A DNA stretch of 64,000 bases from Limnobacter sp. 130 (GCF_902506325.1 NZ_LR732328.1:124001-188000), one strand, 5' to 3'; shown: positions 26,768 through 36,106, counted from the first letter of the stretch. A program made the numbers and translations. The notes: generated from the letters alone by a model not told the origin.

Positions 26768-28231
26768 TTAGTCTCGCGTCACTCGAAGCAATTCTTCAAG
26801 CGTGGTGGTGCCGCCTTCAACCCAGCGTTGGCCGTCTTCACGCATGTTCTTCATGCCTTTGGCCTGCGCACGCTGGCGCATTTCTGCTTCTGAAATTTCA
26901 TTGTGCACCATGGTGCGCAATTCATCGTCGATGGTGAAGAGTTCGTAAACGCCGGTGCGGCCAATGTAACCGGTGTGCCCGCATTGGTCGCAACCGTTGG
27001 CATGCCAGTGGGTGTGGCCCTGTTCATCTACCGTGCTTGTTTTGCAATTCGGGCAAAGCCTGCGCACCAGGCGCTGGGCCAACACGCCCAACAGGCTTGA
27101 AGACAGCAAGAAGGGTTCTACACCCATGTCGACCAGGCGGGTTACCGCACTGACCGAATCGTTGGTGTGCAAGGTGGCCAAAACCAAGTGGCCGGTCAGC
27201 GAGGCTTGTACCGCAATTTGTGCGGTCTCCAGGTCGCGGATTTCACCAATCATGATCACATCCGGGTCTTGGCGCAAAATCGCGCGTAAGGCCTTGGCAA
27301 AGGTCATGTCGATTTTGGCATTCACCGGGGTTTGGCTAATGCCGGGCAAATCGTATTCCACCGGGTCTTCTACGGTCATCACATTGGTGGTGGAAGAATC
27401 GATCCGCGACAGTGCCGCATACAGTGTGGTGGTTTTACCGGAACCCGTTGGGCCAGTTACCAAAATGATGCCGTGCGGCATATTGCACAGGCGGTCCATT
27501 TCTTTCAAGGTGTGCTCGGGCATGCCAAGGCGGCTCAGTTCAAGCCGACCCGCTTCTTTGTCAAGCAAGCGCAGCACTGCGCGTTCGCCATGGCCTGTGG
27601 GCAGCGTAGAAACCCGCACGTCCATGGGTTTGCCGCCAATGCGCAGGGTGATGCGGCCGTCTTGGGGCAGGCGTTTTTCGGCGATATCCAGGCTGGCCAT
27701 AATCTTGATGCGGGAAATCAGCGCCGAGTGCAATTCACGGCGAGGTTGCAGCACATCGCGCAACGTACCATCCACGCGGAATCGCACAGCCGAATGCGTC
27801 TCAAACGCTTCAATGTGAATGTCGGATGCGCCATCCCGGCTGGCTTGTGTCAGCAGCGCATTGATCATCCGGATAATCGGTGCGTCGTCCTCGGTTTCCA
27901 GCAGGTCTTCAACCGCGGGAATGTCTTGCATCAACTGGTCAAGGTCCAGGTCGCCAGCCACTTCATCGGCCACGGCTGCCGCACTTGTTTCCTGGCTGGA
28001 ATAGGCCTGATTGATTGTTTTTTCCAGCACCACTGCGTCTTCGCAAAACACCCAGTCAATAGGGCAGGGCGCCACGCGTTGCGCTTCAATCAGTGCATGG
28101 CTGGGCGTGCGCGGGCTAAACGCCAGGCGCCATTGCTCGGCATGTGCATCAAGGCACAACACCTGGTTTTGACGCGCAAAACCATAGTGCAGGCGGCCAA
28201 CAGTTTGTGGGTTGAAGCGCAACTCACTCAA
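26768..28231 (-). CDS. gspE: Type II secretion ATPase GspE
   Basis: A cytoplasmic hexameric ATPase driving pseudopilus growth. It has 487 residues, with an N-terminal domain (1-100), then the catalytic core with GASDIHIE, the Walker A GPTGSGKTTTLYAAL (Lys about 266), Asp box MTVEDPVEYDL, Walker B VIMIGEIRDLETAQ and His box GHLVLATLHTND. The tetracysteine zinc insertion is present (CPNC ... CDQC). The start codon is TTG 28231, sharing TTGA with the gspD stop; no ATG lies within the first 100 codons. Confidence 0.95.
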   Translation of the reverse strand: MSELRFNPQTVGRLHYGFARQNQVLCLDAHAEQWRLAFSPRTPSHALIEAQRVAPCPIDWVFCEDAVVLEKTINQAYSSQETSAAAVADEVAGDLDLDQLMQDIPAVEDLLETEDDAPIIRMINALLTQASRDGASDIHIEAFETHSAVRFRVDGTLRDVLQPRRELHSALISRIKIMASLDIAEKRLPQDGRITLRIGGKPMDVRVSTLPTGHGERAVLRLLDKEAGRLELSRLGMPEHTLKEMDRLCNMPHGIILVTGPTGSGKTTTLYAALSRIDSSTTNVMTVEDPVEYDLPGISQTPVNAKIDMTFAKALRAILRQDPDVIMIGEIRDLETAQIAVQASLTGHLVLATLHTNDSVSAVTRLVDMGVEPFLLSSSLLGVLAQRLVRRLCPNCKTSTVDEQGHTHWHANGCDQCGHTGYIGRTGVYELFTIDDELRTMVHNEISEAEMRQRAQAKGMKNMREDGQRWVEGGTTTLEELLRVTRD

Positions 28232-30651
28232 GGCTTGTTACCCCCGCTGGGCGCGGTGCCCGGGCTAGAGCCCGTGTTGTTGCCATTGGTGCCACCACGA
28301 ACGATTCGCCCACCATTTGAACCCACATCGGGGTTGCTGCTGCTTTCAGCCGCGCGCGGAATCACCAGAATCCGGTTGCTGGGCGTCAGGTTGATGGAAT
28401 CACCATTGTTCTGCGCCGGGGCCACTGAGTTGGGGCGTGCCACATCGGCCGGGCGGCGGCTTGGCAACACAGGCGCTTCCATATTCGGTAAGCCAAACCG
28501 GCGCTCGGGCTGGTTCTCTTGTTGCAACTGGCGCATGTAATCGTATCGGTTGGTCACAATGCTTTGGGCCTGGTCTTCATTGCGAACCACCACGGGGCGC
28601 AAAAATACCATCAGGTTGGTTTTCTGGCGGCGCCGGTTGTCGTAGCGGAAAAACTGCCCCAGTACAGGCACATCGCCCAGGCCTGGCACTTTTTCCTCGT
28701 TGCCGGTTACCCGGTCTTCAACCAGGCCACCCAGCACAATGATGTTGCCGCTCTCAACCAGCACATTGCTTTCAATGGACCGTTTGTTGGTGATAATGCC
28801 CGACACATTGGTGCTGTCTACCACCGAACTGACTTCCTGAAAAATACCCAGCTTCACGATACCGCCTTCCGACACCTGCGGTTTTACACGCAAGGTCAGG
28901 CCCACGTCTTGTCGCTCAATGGTCTGGAACGGGTTGACCGTGGCGCCGTTGCCACCGCTGTTGGTGAATTGCCCGGTAATGAAAGGCACGTTTTGGCCGA
29001 TCACGATTTTGGCTTCTTCGTTGTCCAGCGTCAGGATATTTGGCGTTGAAAGAATGTTGGCGTTGGCTTTGCTTTCCAGTGCGCGGGCCAAAAAGCCCAA
29101 ATTGGAAATGGTGCCAATGCCGGGAATATTCACTTGCCCATCAATAACCCCGATGTTCAAGCCTCGGCCCACTGATCCCAAATTGGCAGCTGCACCCAAG
29201 ATATTGCTGCCCGAGCCGGGTGCGTTAAAGTTGGTTCCACCAATTACACTGACTCCGTCACTTCCAACACCCGACAGGCCTTGAAACTGAATGCCGAACT
29301 CGGCTGCTTTGTCGGTGGACACTTCAACAATCAGTGACTCCACAAACACCTGCGCGCGGCGAACATCCAGTTTCTCAATAATCGAACGCAGGTTGCGATA
29401 AATCGGTTCAGGCGCGGTAATGATCAGCGAGTTGGTCGACGGATCTGCCTGCACAATGCCACCGTTGTTCAAGTCCACATTGCCTGAAGCCGCGCTAAGT
29501 TGTCCGCTGGACGTGCCGCCACCCAGTGAGGAACCCAAACTGCTTCCGCCCCCCAGGCCTGGGCTGCCGTTGGTGATGTTGCGGGTGCTGTTGTTTGATG
29601 AGTCGCCCAGCCCACCGGCCAGGCCGCCACTGGACTGCGAACTCAGGCCAGACGAGCTGTTGTCGGAAATCGGGCTGCTGCTTAGTACCGCCTGCAATGT
29701 TTTGGCCAACTTGGCGGCTTCCGCGTTTTTCAGGTAAACCACCCACACATTGCCGGGCTGCTTCGTGGGTTGATCCAGTTTGGCAATCAGGGCTTTGGCC
29801 AAATTCAAGCGTGCCTTACTGGGTGTGCGCAACAGCAGTGAATTGGTGCGTGGGTCTGCCATCACTGACAAACGTTGGCCAGCATCCACTGCCGCACCGG
29901 TTCCCCGGTTTCCTTCGTCCAGCATGCGGGCCAGGATCGCTGCCAGGTCCACAGCCAGCGCGTGTTCAAGGGGCACCACCTCCAGGTCGCCAGAATAGGG
30001 GCCATCGATACTGGCAATAATGCGGGCGATTCGCTGCAGGTTGTCTGCGTAATCGGTGATCACCAGGGTGTTGTTATTGGGGTAGGCCGCAATGGTGTTG
30101 TTCGGTGCAATCAGCGGGCGCAGCACGGGTACCAGTGCCGTGGCCGATTCATAGTTCAACTGAAAAACCTGGGTCACAATGGCATTGCCGCTTTGGTTCA
30201 TGGCCTTGCGTGGGTCCACGCTTTCAGCCTGTACTTTTGCATCGTTCTCGGGCAATACGCGTGCCACACCGCCGCTTTCTACAATTGTAAAACCTTGCAG
30301 GCGAAGCGCTGCCAACAGGGCATTTTTCGCATCTGCGGCACTCAAGGGTTCAGGTGAAACCAGGGAAATGGTGCCACGTACACGCGGGTCCACCACAAAG
30401 GTTTGATTGGTAAACGAGCCGATTGCACGCACCACGGCGTCAATGTCGGCGTTCACAAAGTTCAATGCAAATTTGTCTTCCTGGCTGTTTTGCACCCGTG
30501 CCGTGCTTTGCAGGCTCAGGTTTTGTGCATGGCCTGCAACACCCAACCCAAGGCCCATAGAAGCCAGCGCAATACTCAAAAGCGAGCGTTTCATTTGTCC
30601 CATGCGTGCAGTGTTCAAGCTCACTGTTCCTTTTATTTTTGCTTCTTTCAT
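28228..30651 (-). CDS. gspD: Type II secretion outer-membrane secretin GspD
   Basis: Forms the outer-membrane channel. It has about 807 residues. A signal peptide begins near MKRSLLSIALASMGLGLGVA and ends at GHA-Q, preceded by about 17 extra residues if the ATG at 30651 (overlapping the gspN stop as TGATG) is the start. N0-N3 domains follow (about 60-480), with a long Ser/Gly-rich insert (about 330-400) inside N3. The secretin core (about 500-715) has the VPGLGDVPVLGQFF signature. The C-terminal 90 residues are Pro/Asn/Gly-rich. No pilotin gene (gspS) is seen. Internal ATGs nearer the signal peptide are alternative starts. Confidence 0.95.
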   Translation of the reverse strand: MKEAKIKGTVSLNTARMGQMKRSLLSIALASMGLGLGVAGHAQNLSLQSTARVQNSQEDKFALNFVNADIDAVVRAIGSFTNQTFVVDPRVRGTISLVSPEPLSAADAKNALLAALRLQGFTIVESGGVARVLPENDAKVQAESVDPRKAMNQSGNAIVTQVFQLNYESATALVPVLRPLIAPNNTIAAYPNNNTLVITDYADNLQRIARIIASIDGPYSGDLEVVPLEHALAVDLAAILARMLDEGNRGTGAAVDAGQRLSVMADPRTNSLLLRTPSKARLNLAKALIAKLDQPTKQPGNVWVVYLKNAEAAKLAKTLQAVLSSSPISDNSSSGLSSQSSGGLAGGLGDSSNNSTRNITNGSPGLGGGSSLGSSLGGGTSSGQLSAASGNVDLNNGGIVQADPSTNSLIITAPEPIYRNLRSIIEKLDVRRAQVFVESLIVEVSTDKAAEFGIQFQGLSGVGSDGVSVIGGTNFNAPGSGSNILGAAANLGSVGRGLNIGVIDGQVNIPGIGTISNLGFLARALESKANANILSTPNILTLDNEEAKIVIGQNVPFITGQFTNSGGNGATVNPFQTIERQDVGLTLRVKPQVSEGGIVKLGIFQEVSSVVDSTNVSGIITNKRSIESNVLVESGNIIVLGGLVEDRVTGNEEKVPGLGDVPVLGQFFRYDNRRRQKTNLMVFLRPVVVRNEDQAQSIVTNRYDYMRQLQQENQPERRFGLPNMEAPVLPSRRPADVARPNSVAPAQNNGDSINLTPSNRILVIPRAAESSSNPDVGSNGGRIVRGGTNGNNTGSSPGTAPSGGNKP

Positions 30652-31382
30652 CAAAATACACCCAAGCGATAGCGATCGCCTTCAAGTCTTCCCATCTGGC
30701 TGAGCAATCCAGTCAACGCGTCTTTGCTGCGTTCTTGTGCACTGGCATACCCATTGAATACAAATCGTTGTCCGTTTGTCCACTGGCCAGTTCCCTCCAA
30801 CATCAAGGGGCCTTTGGCGGTCGCCAGTGTCATGTCTATTCTTGTATCAGGGTTTCCTGTCACGGTGATGACATATTCACCCAAGGGCCTGATGCTGGCT
30901 AGCGCGGATTGTGCGTCCAGCCATTTCAAGGTGGCATTTACTGCCTTGCCACTTTCCCAGTCAAGCCAGCTTAACTGCAACAGGCCCTCGGGTCGAATGG
31001 TATTGAATGGCGCCCCGGTTGCGCCCAGCCAGGCTGCGGGCAAGCGAAGTTCGCCACCTTTCACAGTAATACCTGCGCCATTGAATCCCAGATGCAAAGG
31101 TTGCACGAATTTTGGATGCTCGATGGCGATTGCAAGCCAGTTTCCGTCAAGCCCAATCTTGAGTTGCCACTGCACAGGCTCGGGTATCGAGTACAAGCGG
31201 GAACCATCAGAAAGACCCAATTGCATTTTCCCGGCCCACACGGAGCCACTGCTACTCAACACACGCACCTTGCCGCCACTGGCCGACTCAATGTTGTCGG
31301 ATATCGCATACACCGGGTAATTCCAAACCAGCACCACCAGGGCAAGCAATACAAATGGCCACCCGCTACGCCAAAGCTTCAT
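30651..31382 (-). CDS. gspN: Type II secretion protein GspN
   Basis: An accessory inner-membrane or periplasmic secretion component of about 243 residues, with one N-terminal membrane anchor (about residues 6-26) and a periplasmic beta-rich region. The SGSVWAGKMQLGL and GGELRLPAAWLGATGAPFNTIRPEGLLQLSW segments are characteristic of GspN. It is not essential in all systems. Overlaps of 4 bp with gspM and an ATG/stop overlap with gspD place it firmly in the operon. Confidence 0.88.
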   Translation of the reverse strand: MKLWRSGWPFVLLALVVLVWNYPVYAISDNIESASGGKVRVLSSSGSVWAGKMQLGLSDGSRLYSIPEPVQWQLKIGLDGNWLAIAIEHPKFVQPLHLGFNGAGITVKGGELRLPAAWLGATGAPFNTIRPEGLLQLSWLDWESGKAVNATLKWLDAQSALASIRPLGEYVITVTGNPDTRIDMTLATAKGPLMLEGTGQWTNGQRFVFNGYASAQERSKDALTGLLSQMGRLEGDRYRLGVF

Positions 31383-31906
31383 CGCGGCGTGCCCGTATTT
31401 CCCTGCGCGGCTGGCAGAAAGGTGACATAACCTTTCAGTACACCTGCTTCCGGCTTTTCCACTTCAGCCACGTTCATGTTGATGCTTGAAATAGATTCTG
31501 CCCGCGACAGCCAGGCCAGAAAACCGCTGGCCGACACATTGTTGAACTCCACACGAATGTCACCTTCTTCGGTGCGAACAAGTGTGGTTTGCTCAGCAAT
31601 TCCTTGTTCCTCCAGCAGTTGCTGCAGGCGGGCTTGCAAATCGCTTTCTGGCACCACCACGCGCGATCTTGCACCGCGTAGCGCATCCAGGTCTTGGGCG
31701 GCACGCATTACCTGGCCGGCTTTGTCCACCAGTGCTGCTTGATTGGCGGGCCCTTGTTGCACCGTCAGCAAGGCGGGTTCAATCAAAACAAACCAGGCAA
31801 TCAACACGGCAGCAAGTGCACCGCCGTAAGTCACCAGTTTTCGTTCGCGGCCATTGAGCTGGTCGAGTTGGGCCTGTGCCTTGTTCAGCAAATCATTTGG
31901 TTTCAT
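31379..31906 (-). CDS. gspM: Type II secretion protein GspM
   Basis: A bitopic inner-membrane protein that stabilises GspL. ATG 31906 gives 175 residues and an ATGA overlap with gspL; the longer open frame to 31966 lies in gspL. A cytoplasmic stub of about 26 residues is followed by one membrane helix (LVTYGGALAAVLIAWFVLIEP), a periplasmic coiled coil and a ferredoxin-like domain (about 90-170). The sequence is poorly conserved, so the assignment leans on position and topology. Confidence 0.88.
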   Translation of the reverse strand: MKPNDLLNKAQAQLDQLNGRERKLVTYGGALAAVLIAWFVLIEPALLTVQQGPANQAALVDKAGQVMRAAQDLDALRGARSRVVVPESDLQARLQQLLEEQGIAEQTTLVRTEEGDIRVEFNNVSASGFLAWLSRAESISSINMNVAEVEKPEAGVLKGYVTFLPAAQGNTGTPR

Positions 31907-33156
31907 CGCGCAACCCCCTTCTTCACCTGCAACACAGGCAAATTGGATTGAGCACCGATCAACCACTTTGCGTCCAGTCTTCGCGCTTTCAGTTTTTGCA
32001 GGGCCGCGCCTTGCTGGTCCTCGGAAATATTGGCATTGAACCGAACATTCAGTGTGTTCTCAGCCCAGGCAAAATCGACCATGCTGTTAAACGGCGCCTG
32101 CTCCATGGCCAAGCCCACCTCGTGTAGCAGGGCGCTTGCACCTTGGGCGTTACTGGTGTCGAGCCCGGCGTTCAGGTTGCGTTTCTCACGTTCAATCAAC
32201 AACAAGGGGTCAGCCACCATGGGTGTGTTGGGCAGTGCTTGCGCATAGCTTTCGGCAATTTGGGCTTCAATTGCGGCATTGGCACTTTCAACCTTGAAGG
32301 CCAGTGCATTCAAGCCCAGCACTGCCACAAGCAATAGCACCAAGGCTGGTGCAAGCAGTTTACGAAGACCCGCCTGGTTCGCCATGGGGCGCATGCCCAT
32401 TTTGCGAAGTTCATCTGCATTCAGCAAACTTTTGTTCAGCAAACGGGGCAATGGTTCTGTGGGCGCGCGTTCCGCAGCCCGAATTTTATTTTCGCCCAAG
32501 GCGCCGTCGACCTGCGTGCCAAGCCAGGCATAGTCGGTGTTGTTCAACTCAATCACTGGGGAACCCAGCAGTTGCAGGCGGCGTTGCAGCATTACCTTCA
32601 ATACCGCCGGTTGGGCAGCGGGAGTCAACAGTGGCGTGTCGATGCCGTCGAGCAAAATGAAATCCTGCCCACTCAACCAGGCGGCCCCCTCGCTGCCGGT
32701 GCGTTCCCGCAAAGTCTCACAACTCAGCCCGGCCAACTTCAACTTTTGTTGTGCGCAGGCACTCACAATGCTGCGTGCCCGGATTTTTCCCAACACGGCA
32801 GCCAACTTCGCACCGCCAGTGTGGTTGGGCAGGTTCGCCCAAAGGCTTACATGGTTTTCCTCTGGCTCGTTCAACAGGTAGGGCTCGACCAGAAAAGGCA
32901 ATGCCTCTTTCAGCTTGTTGCCGCTCAATTTTGGGGGTACCACGGCAAACAGGCCCACTTCTGTGGGGTTGACCAGCACCAGGCAGGGCAGGTCTTTCGG
33001 CAGTTTGTTCAGCGCTTCTTCGCCACCGTGCAGTTTGTCGCCATTTCTGGCCAGTACTTCATAGCGCAGCCGAATCATGCGGCCTTCTTCTTCCGCGCGG
33101 GTTTGGTCCAGGGCTTTGGGCCACCAAATCACCAACAAGGGTTGGTTGTTATTCAA
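31903..33156 (-). CDS. gspL: Type II secretion protein GspL
   Basis: GspL recruits the GspE ATPase to the membrane. The 417-residue protein has an actin-like cytoplasmic domain (about 1-240), with the typical VVPPKLSGNKLKEALPFLVEPYLL segment, a membrane helix (about 268-290, LAPALVLLLVAVLGLNALAF) and a periplasmic ferredoxin-like domain. The start appears to be TTG 33156 immediately after the gspK stop, supported by GGAG eight bases upstream; the next Met is residue 27. The C-terminus overlaps gspM. Confidence 0.9.
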   Translation of the reverse strand: MNNNQPLLVIWWPKALDQTRAEEEGRMIRLRYEVLARNGDKLHGGEEALNKLPKDLPCLVLVNPTEVGLFAVVPPKLSGNKLKEALPFLVEPYLLNEPEENHVSLWANLPNHTGGAKLAAVLGKIRARSIVSACAQQKLKLAGLSCETLRERTGSEGAAWLSGQDFILLDGIDTPLLTPAAQPAVLKVMLQRRLQLLGSPVIELNNTDYAWLGTQVDGALGENKIRAAERAPTEPLPRLLNKSLLNADELRKMGMRPMANQAGLRKLLAPALVLLLVAVLGLNALAFKVESANAAIEAQIAESYAQALPNTPMVADPLLLIEREKRNLNAGLDTSNAQGASALLHEVGLAMEQAPFNSMVDFAWAENTLNVRFNANISEDQQGAALQKLKARRLDAKWLIGAQSNLPVLQVKKGVAR

Positions 33157-34107
33157 TTATTGTCTCCACATCACATACACGCGCTGGTCTCGTCGCTCGA
33201 GCAGGGCCCGGGTTCGAATCAACGCCTCCTCCACCTGTGCAGTACCTTCCACCAGGAAGAAATTGCTGCTCACGGTTATTAAATCATTGTTTATGGTCAC
33301 ATTCGCATTCAAGGCAGCCCGAATATCCGCCACATTGCGGAAAGTGACCCTTTCACGTTGAGCCAGCAACCGTTGTGCATCGCTAAAACTCATCTCTTCT
33401 ACTACCGCGTAAAGCACCTCGGCAGATGCAGTATTGGCATTCACCTGGCTTGCCTGGGGCAAAATCACCACATAGGGGCGAAGCTGATTCCATGTGTCTT
33501 CTGAAATGCCGTACTTGCCCCGAAACTCCTCCCACCGCAAAGCAGGTTCAATGGGCAGCGCGTTTGGATCAATGCCCTGTTCTTCAGGATTGGCCAGCTT
33601 GGGCATGAACATGGTGCTTAAGGTTTGTACCAACAAATTGCGCTGGTCTGCGGGCACACTGAGCAGGTCGCTTAGCTTGGTAAAGCCCGCCAGCCAGGTC
33701 TTTTGGCGGGAATTGTCAGCGCCCAGATTGCGCAGGTTGAATCGGCCCTGCGCGTCTTCAATTCGGCCTGTCAACACCACCTCGCGGTCATCCACGTCAG
33801 TCGCATTTTCTTCTTTGCGCATCAAGCCTTCATTGATGCGGCTCTCAGCCAGTGGAACTGCCCAAGGTTCGGTCAGCGTGTCCGTGGTCGACACCCTGCC
33901 ATCTTCACGCAAAATAACTCGGGCCCAGTCCACGCCACTGCGGCTCACAGCATCCGCCTGGTCTCGGGCGGCAGCCACTGAAATGGTTTTGGCGGTTGCA
34001 AACAGATTCCAGATCAACGGGCTCACTGCCAGGGTGCACAGCACCACAATGAACAGTGCCATGACCACTGCGGCGCCCTGTTGCCTGGTTTGTAGCGCGT
34101 GTTGCAT
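33157..34107 (-). CDS. gspK: Type II secretion minor pseudopilin GspK
   Basis: The largest minor pseudopilin, which caps the pseudopilus tip together with GspI and GspJ. It has about 316 residues. A short basic leader (QTRQQGA-AVVMALFIVVL) precedes the hydrophobic helix for prepilin peptidase cleavage. As usual for GspK, there is no Glu at position 5 of the mature helix. A large alpha-domain insertion with SAM-like VNANTASAEVLYAVV and FRNVADIRAAL follows. ATG 34107 overlaps the gspJ stop (TGATG); TTG 34110 is an alternative. Confidence 0.92.
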   Translation of the reverse strand: MQHALQTRQQGAAVVMALFIVVLCTLAVSPLIWNLFATAKTISVAAARDQADAVSRSGVDWARVILREDGRVSTTDTLTEPWAVPLAESRINEGLMRKEENATDVDDREVVLTGRIEDAQGRFNLRNLGADNSRQKTWLAGFTKLSDLLSVPADQRNLLVQTLSTMFMPKLANPEEQGIDPNALPIEPALRWEEFRGKYGISEDTWNQLRPYVVILPQASQVNANTASAEVLYAVVEEMSFSDAQRLLAQRERVTFRNVADIRAALNANVTINNDLITVSSNFFLVEGTAQVEEALIRTRALLERRDQRVYVMWRQ

Positions 34108-34808
34108 CAATACACCCCACCTGTCAGAAATACCCGCGTAACCACCTGGTTGTTGGGCTGTGTCAAACTGATTTCAACGGCCCGTACCAAGCTTTGTAAA
34201 GCCTGTCCTGTCGTCGTGCCAGGCGTTCCGGGGTTCTCACCATCATCCCCTGCAGGGGGTTGGGCTGTTGGCGTGCCGGTGTTCAACTGCAATGCAGGGC
34301 CCTGCAATTCAAGGTCGGTGCGTTCCTGCACCACATGGTTGCCAAACACCACTGGGCTGCTCCAGCCACCCGGTTCCCGTAACAAGCGCACTTGCATGCC
34401 CCGGGTGGCAATGGGTTCGCTAACTGATGCTTGGTCTGGGTTGGACGGGCGGCGGGCAATTCTCAACAGCGTGGCGCCGTCGAGTACCCATTCCACACGT
34501 TCACGATAGGCAGGTTCGCTGGTGTTGCGTTGGGTAAACTGAATGAGCAAGCCGTTGCCTGTCACCTCAATCAAATCGCCCTCGGGCGTGGGGCCCTCCA
34601 GTGTCAATTCAAGGGCAGCAAGGTCTTTTTCCAATTGGGAAAACACGGCTGTCACGGTTTGCACCTGTTCATCCACAGCAGTCACCCGGCCGGCCGAGCG
34701 GAGTACTTCCTGCAAACCCTGCCAGGACAAAATCGAAATCACCGACACGATTCCCAATGCAATCAGTACCTCGAGTAGCGTAAAGCCTTGGGCTTTTTGC
34801 TTGCTCAT
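34107..34808 (-). CDS. gspJ: Type II secretion minor pseudopilin GspJ
   Basis: A 233-residue minor pseudopilin with a class III prepilin leader: MSKQKAQG followed by FTLLEVLIALGIVSVISILSW, cleaved by a prepilin peptidase not encoded here. The helix is followed by VLRSAGRVTAVDEQVQTV and a beta-rich head, with RVEWVLDGATLLRIARRP typical of GspJ. An unusually Pro/Gly/Asp-rich loop (about 175-205) lies near the C-terminus. It overlaps gspI by 4 bp (ATGA). Confidence 0.92.
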   Translation of the reverse strand: MSKQKAQGFTLLEVLIALGIVSVISILSWQGLQEVLRSAGRVTAVDEQVQTVTAVFSQLEKDLAALELTLEGPTPEGDLIEVTGNGLLIQFTQRNTSEPAYRERVEWVLDGATLLRIARRPSNPDQASVSEPIATRGMQVRLLREPGGWSSPVVFGNHVVQERTDLELQGPALQLNTGTPTAQPPAGDDGENPGTPGTTTGQALQSLVRAVEISLTQPNNQVVTRVFLTGGVY

Positions 34809-35179
34809 GGCGCACTGCTCAAGAAAATCACCAAACGAGCCAACTGGTTGCCCTTGTCGCCTTCAAATGCGTCTAGAACCTGAATTTCGACCCGACGAAA
34901 ATTTGGATTGGGCGTATTGGAAATGTCGACCCGACACACAAAACGGAAATTGCCCTGCGGGCAGGTGTGCTGTGCGGTTTGGGCGCTGGGAAAAACGCCT
35001 GACACGCGAATGAAGTTGGCCGCATTTTTCGCGCTCCATTGCGCATACTGCCGCTTGATCATTTCATCTTGCTGAATGTTCAAGTTGCCAGCGGCTTTCA
35101 GGCATGCGATCAAGGCGACGGCAATAATGGTCATGGCCACCAGTGCTTCGATCAAGGTAAAGCCGCGTTGCTGCTTCAT
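34805..35179 (-). CDS. gspI: Type II secretion minor pseudopilin GspI
   Basis: A 124-residue minor pseudopilin starting MKQQRGFTLIEALVAMTIIAVAL, with the prepilin peptidase site after Gly and Glu at mature position 5. The C-terminal head has VCRVDISNTPNPNFRRVEIQVLD. Its length and position (after gspH, before gspJ) fit GspI, which nucleates the pseudopilus tip with J and K. It overlaps both neighbours by 4 bp. Confidence 0.92.
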   Translation of the reverse strand: MKQQRGFTLIEALVAMTIIAVALIACLKAAGNLNIQQDEMIKRQYAQWSAKNAANFIRVSGVFPSAQTAQHTCPQGNFRFVCRVDISNTPNPNFRRVEIQVLDAFEGDKGNQLARLVIFLSSAP

Positions 35180-35685
35180 GGGTTCTGGTTGTTCCGGTTC
35201 AACACCCTGATGGGTTTGCCCACCTTGAACACGCCACTGGCCTGGCTTTCTAGCACCACCTGTACCTCGTTTCGTTGAAGAACAATGGCCTGGCGTTTTA
35301 GGCCTGTCTGGCTTTCCAGGGTCAGAAAGCGGTTTTCAAGTCCCTCGTTGATCAAGGTTGCTTTAAAAGGGCCGTTGTCCCACTGGCGCGGCCGCAACAG
35401 GGGTTCGGTCGTCACAGGCACCCAGCGGCTGCCCGTGAATTCCTCGAAGGCATAGCCCTCATCGCCCGCAACAAAACGGATGTCTTTGGATTTCAGAAGA
35501 GATTCTTGCTGCGCAATCCGAAGAAGCTGTGCCAGTTTCTTGGCGTCTGACTCCAGGTAATTGGAGTCGCCAGGGGTACCGCGCACTACAATAAGCCCAG
35601 CGGCGATCGACAAAACGACGATCACCACCAGCAGTTCAAGCAGGGTAAAACCCTGCTTAGAGGCTCCAGGAACCAATGTCGGCAT
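35176..35685 (-). CDS. gspH: Type II secretion minor pseudopilin GspH
   Basis: A 169-residue minor pseudopilin with the leader and helix MPTLVPGASKQGFTLLELLVVIVVLSIAAG. The GDEGYAFEEFTGSRWVPVTTEPLLRPRQW region corresponds to the GspH head domain. The start lies inside gspG, giving a 29-bp overlap; no closer start is available because the prepilin cleavage motif must be kept. A 4-bp overlap with gspI follows. Confidence 0.92.
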   Translation of the reverse strand: MPTLVPGASKQGFTLLELLVVIVVLSIAAGLIVVRGTPGDSNYLESDAKKLAQLLRIAQQESLLKSKDIRFVAGDEGYAFEEFTGSRWVPVTTEPLLRPRQWDNGPFKATLINEGLENRFLTLESQTGLKRQAIVLQRNEVQVVLESQASGVFKVGKPIRVLNRNNQNP

Positions 35686-36106
35686 TCACGCCCTCGCCAC
35701 CGGCCTTGCCATCTGCGCCAAAGCTCATTACATCCACTTCACCGTTAATGCCCGGGCTCAAAAACTGGTAGCTGCTGCCCCATGGGTCAACCGGCAAACG
35801 AGACAAATAGCCGCCCTGTTTGTAGTTGCGTGGCACTGGTTCTGTGGTGGGGGCGGTAACCAAAGCTTGCAGGCCTTGTTCCGTGGTGGGGTATCGGCTG
35901 TTATCCAGGCGGTACAGGTTGAGCGCCTGCATAACGGACGCAATGTCTTGCTTGGCCGCAACAGCGCGGGCCTCGTCAGGGCGTCCCATGATCTTCGGAA
36001 CCACCAGCGTTGCCAGAATTCCCAGAATAACGACCACAACCATGATTTCAATCAGGGTAAAACCCTTGTTTGATTTTTTGCCTTGAAGCGAATTTAGTTT
36101 TTTCAT
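35657..36106 (-). CDS. gspG: Type II secretion major pseudopilin GspG
   Basis: The main pseudopilus subunit, 149 residues from ATG 36106; the open frame running to 36208 lacks the right N-terminus. The leader MKKLNSLQGKKSNKG precedes FTLIEIMVVVVILGILATLVVPKIMGR. The head has the conserved YRLDNSRYPTTEQGLQALV and DPWGSSYQF motifs plus the calcium-loop region near the C-terminus (FGADGKAGGEGVNADI). It is the first gene of the minus-strand operon. I see no strong ribosome-binding site. The region upstream to 36437 is shared with divergent gspC. Confidence 0.95.
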   Translation of the reverse strand: MKKLNSLQGKKSNKGFTLIEIMVVVVILGILATLVVPKIMGRPDEARAVAAKQDIASVMQALNLYRLDNSRYPTTEQGLQALVTAPTTEPVPRNYKQGGYLSRLPVDPWGSSYQFLSPGINGEVDVMSFGADGKAGGEGVNADIGSWSL

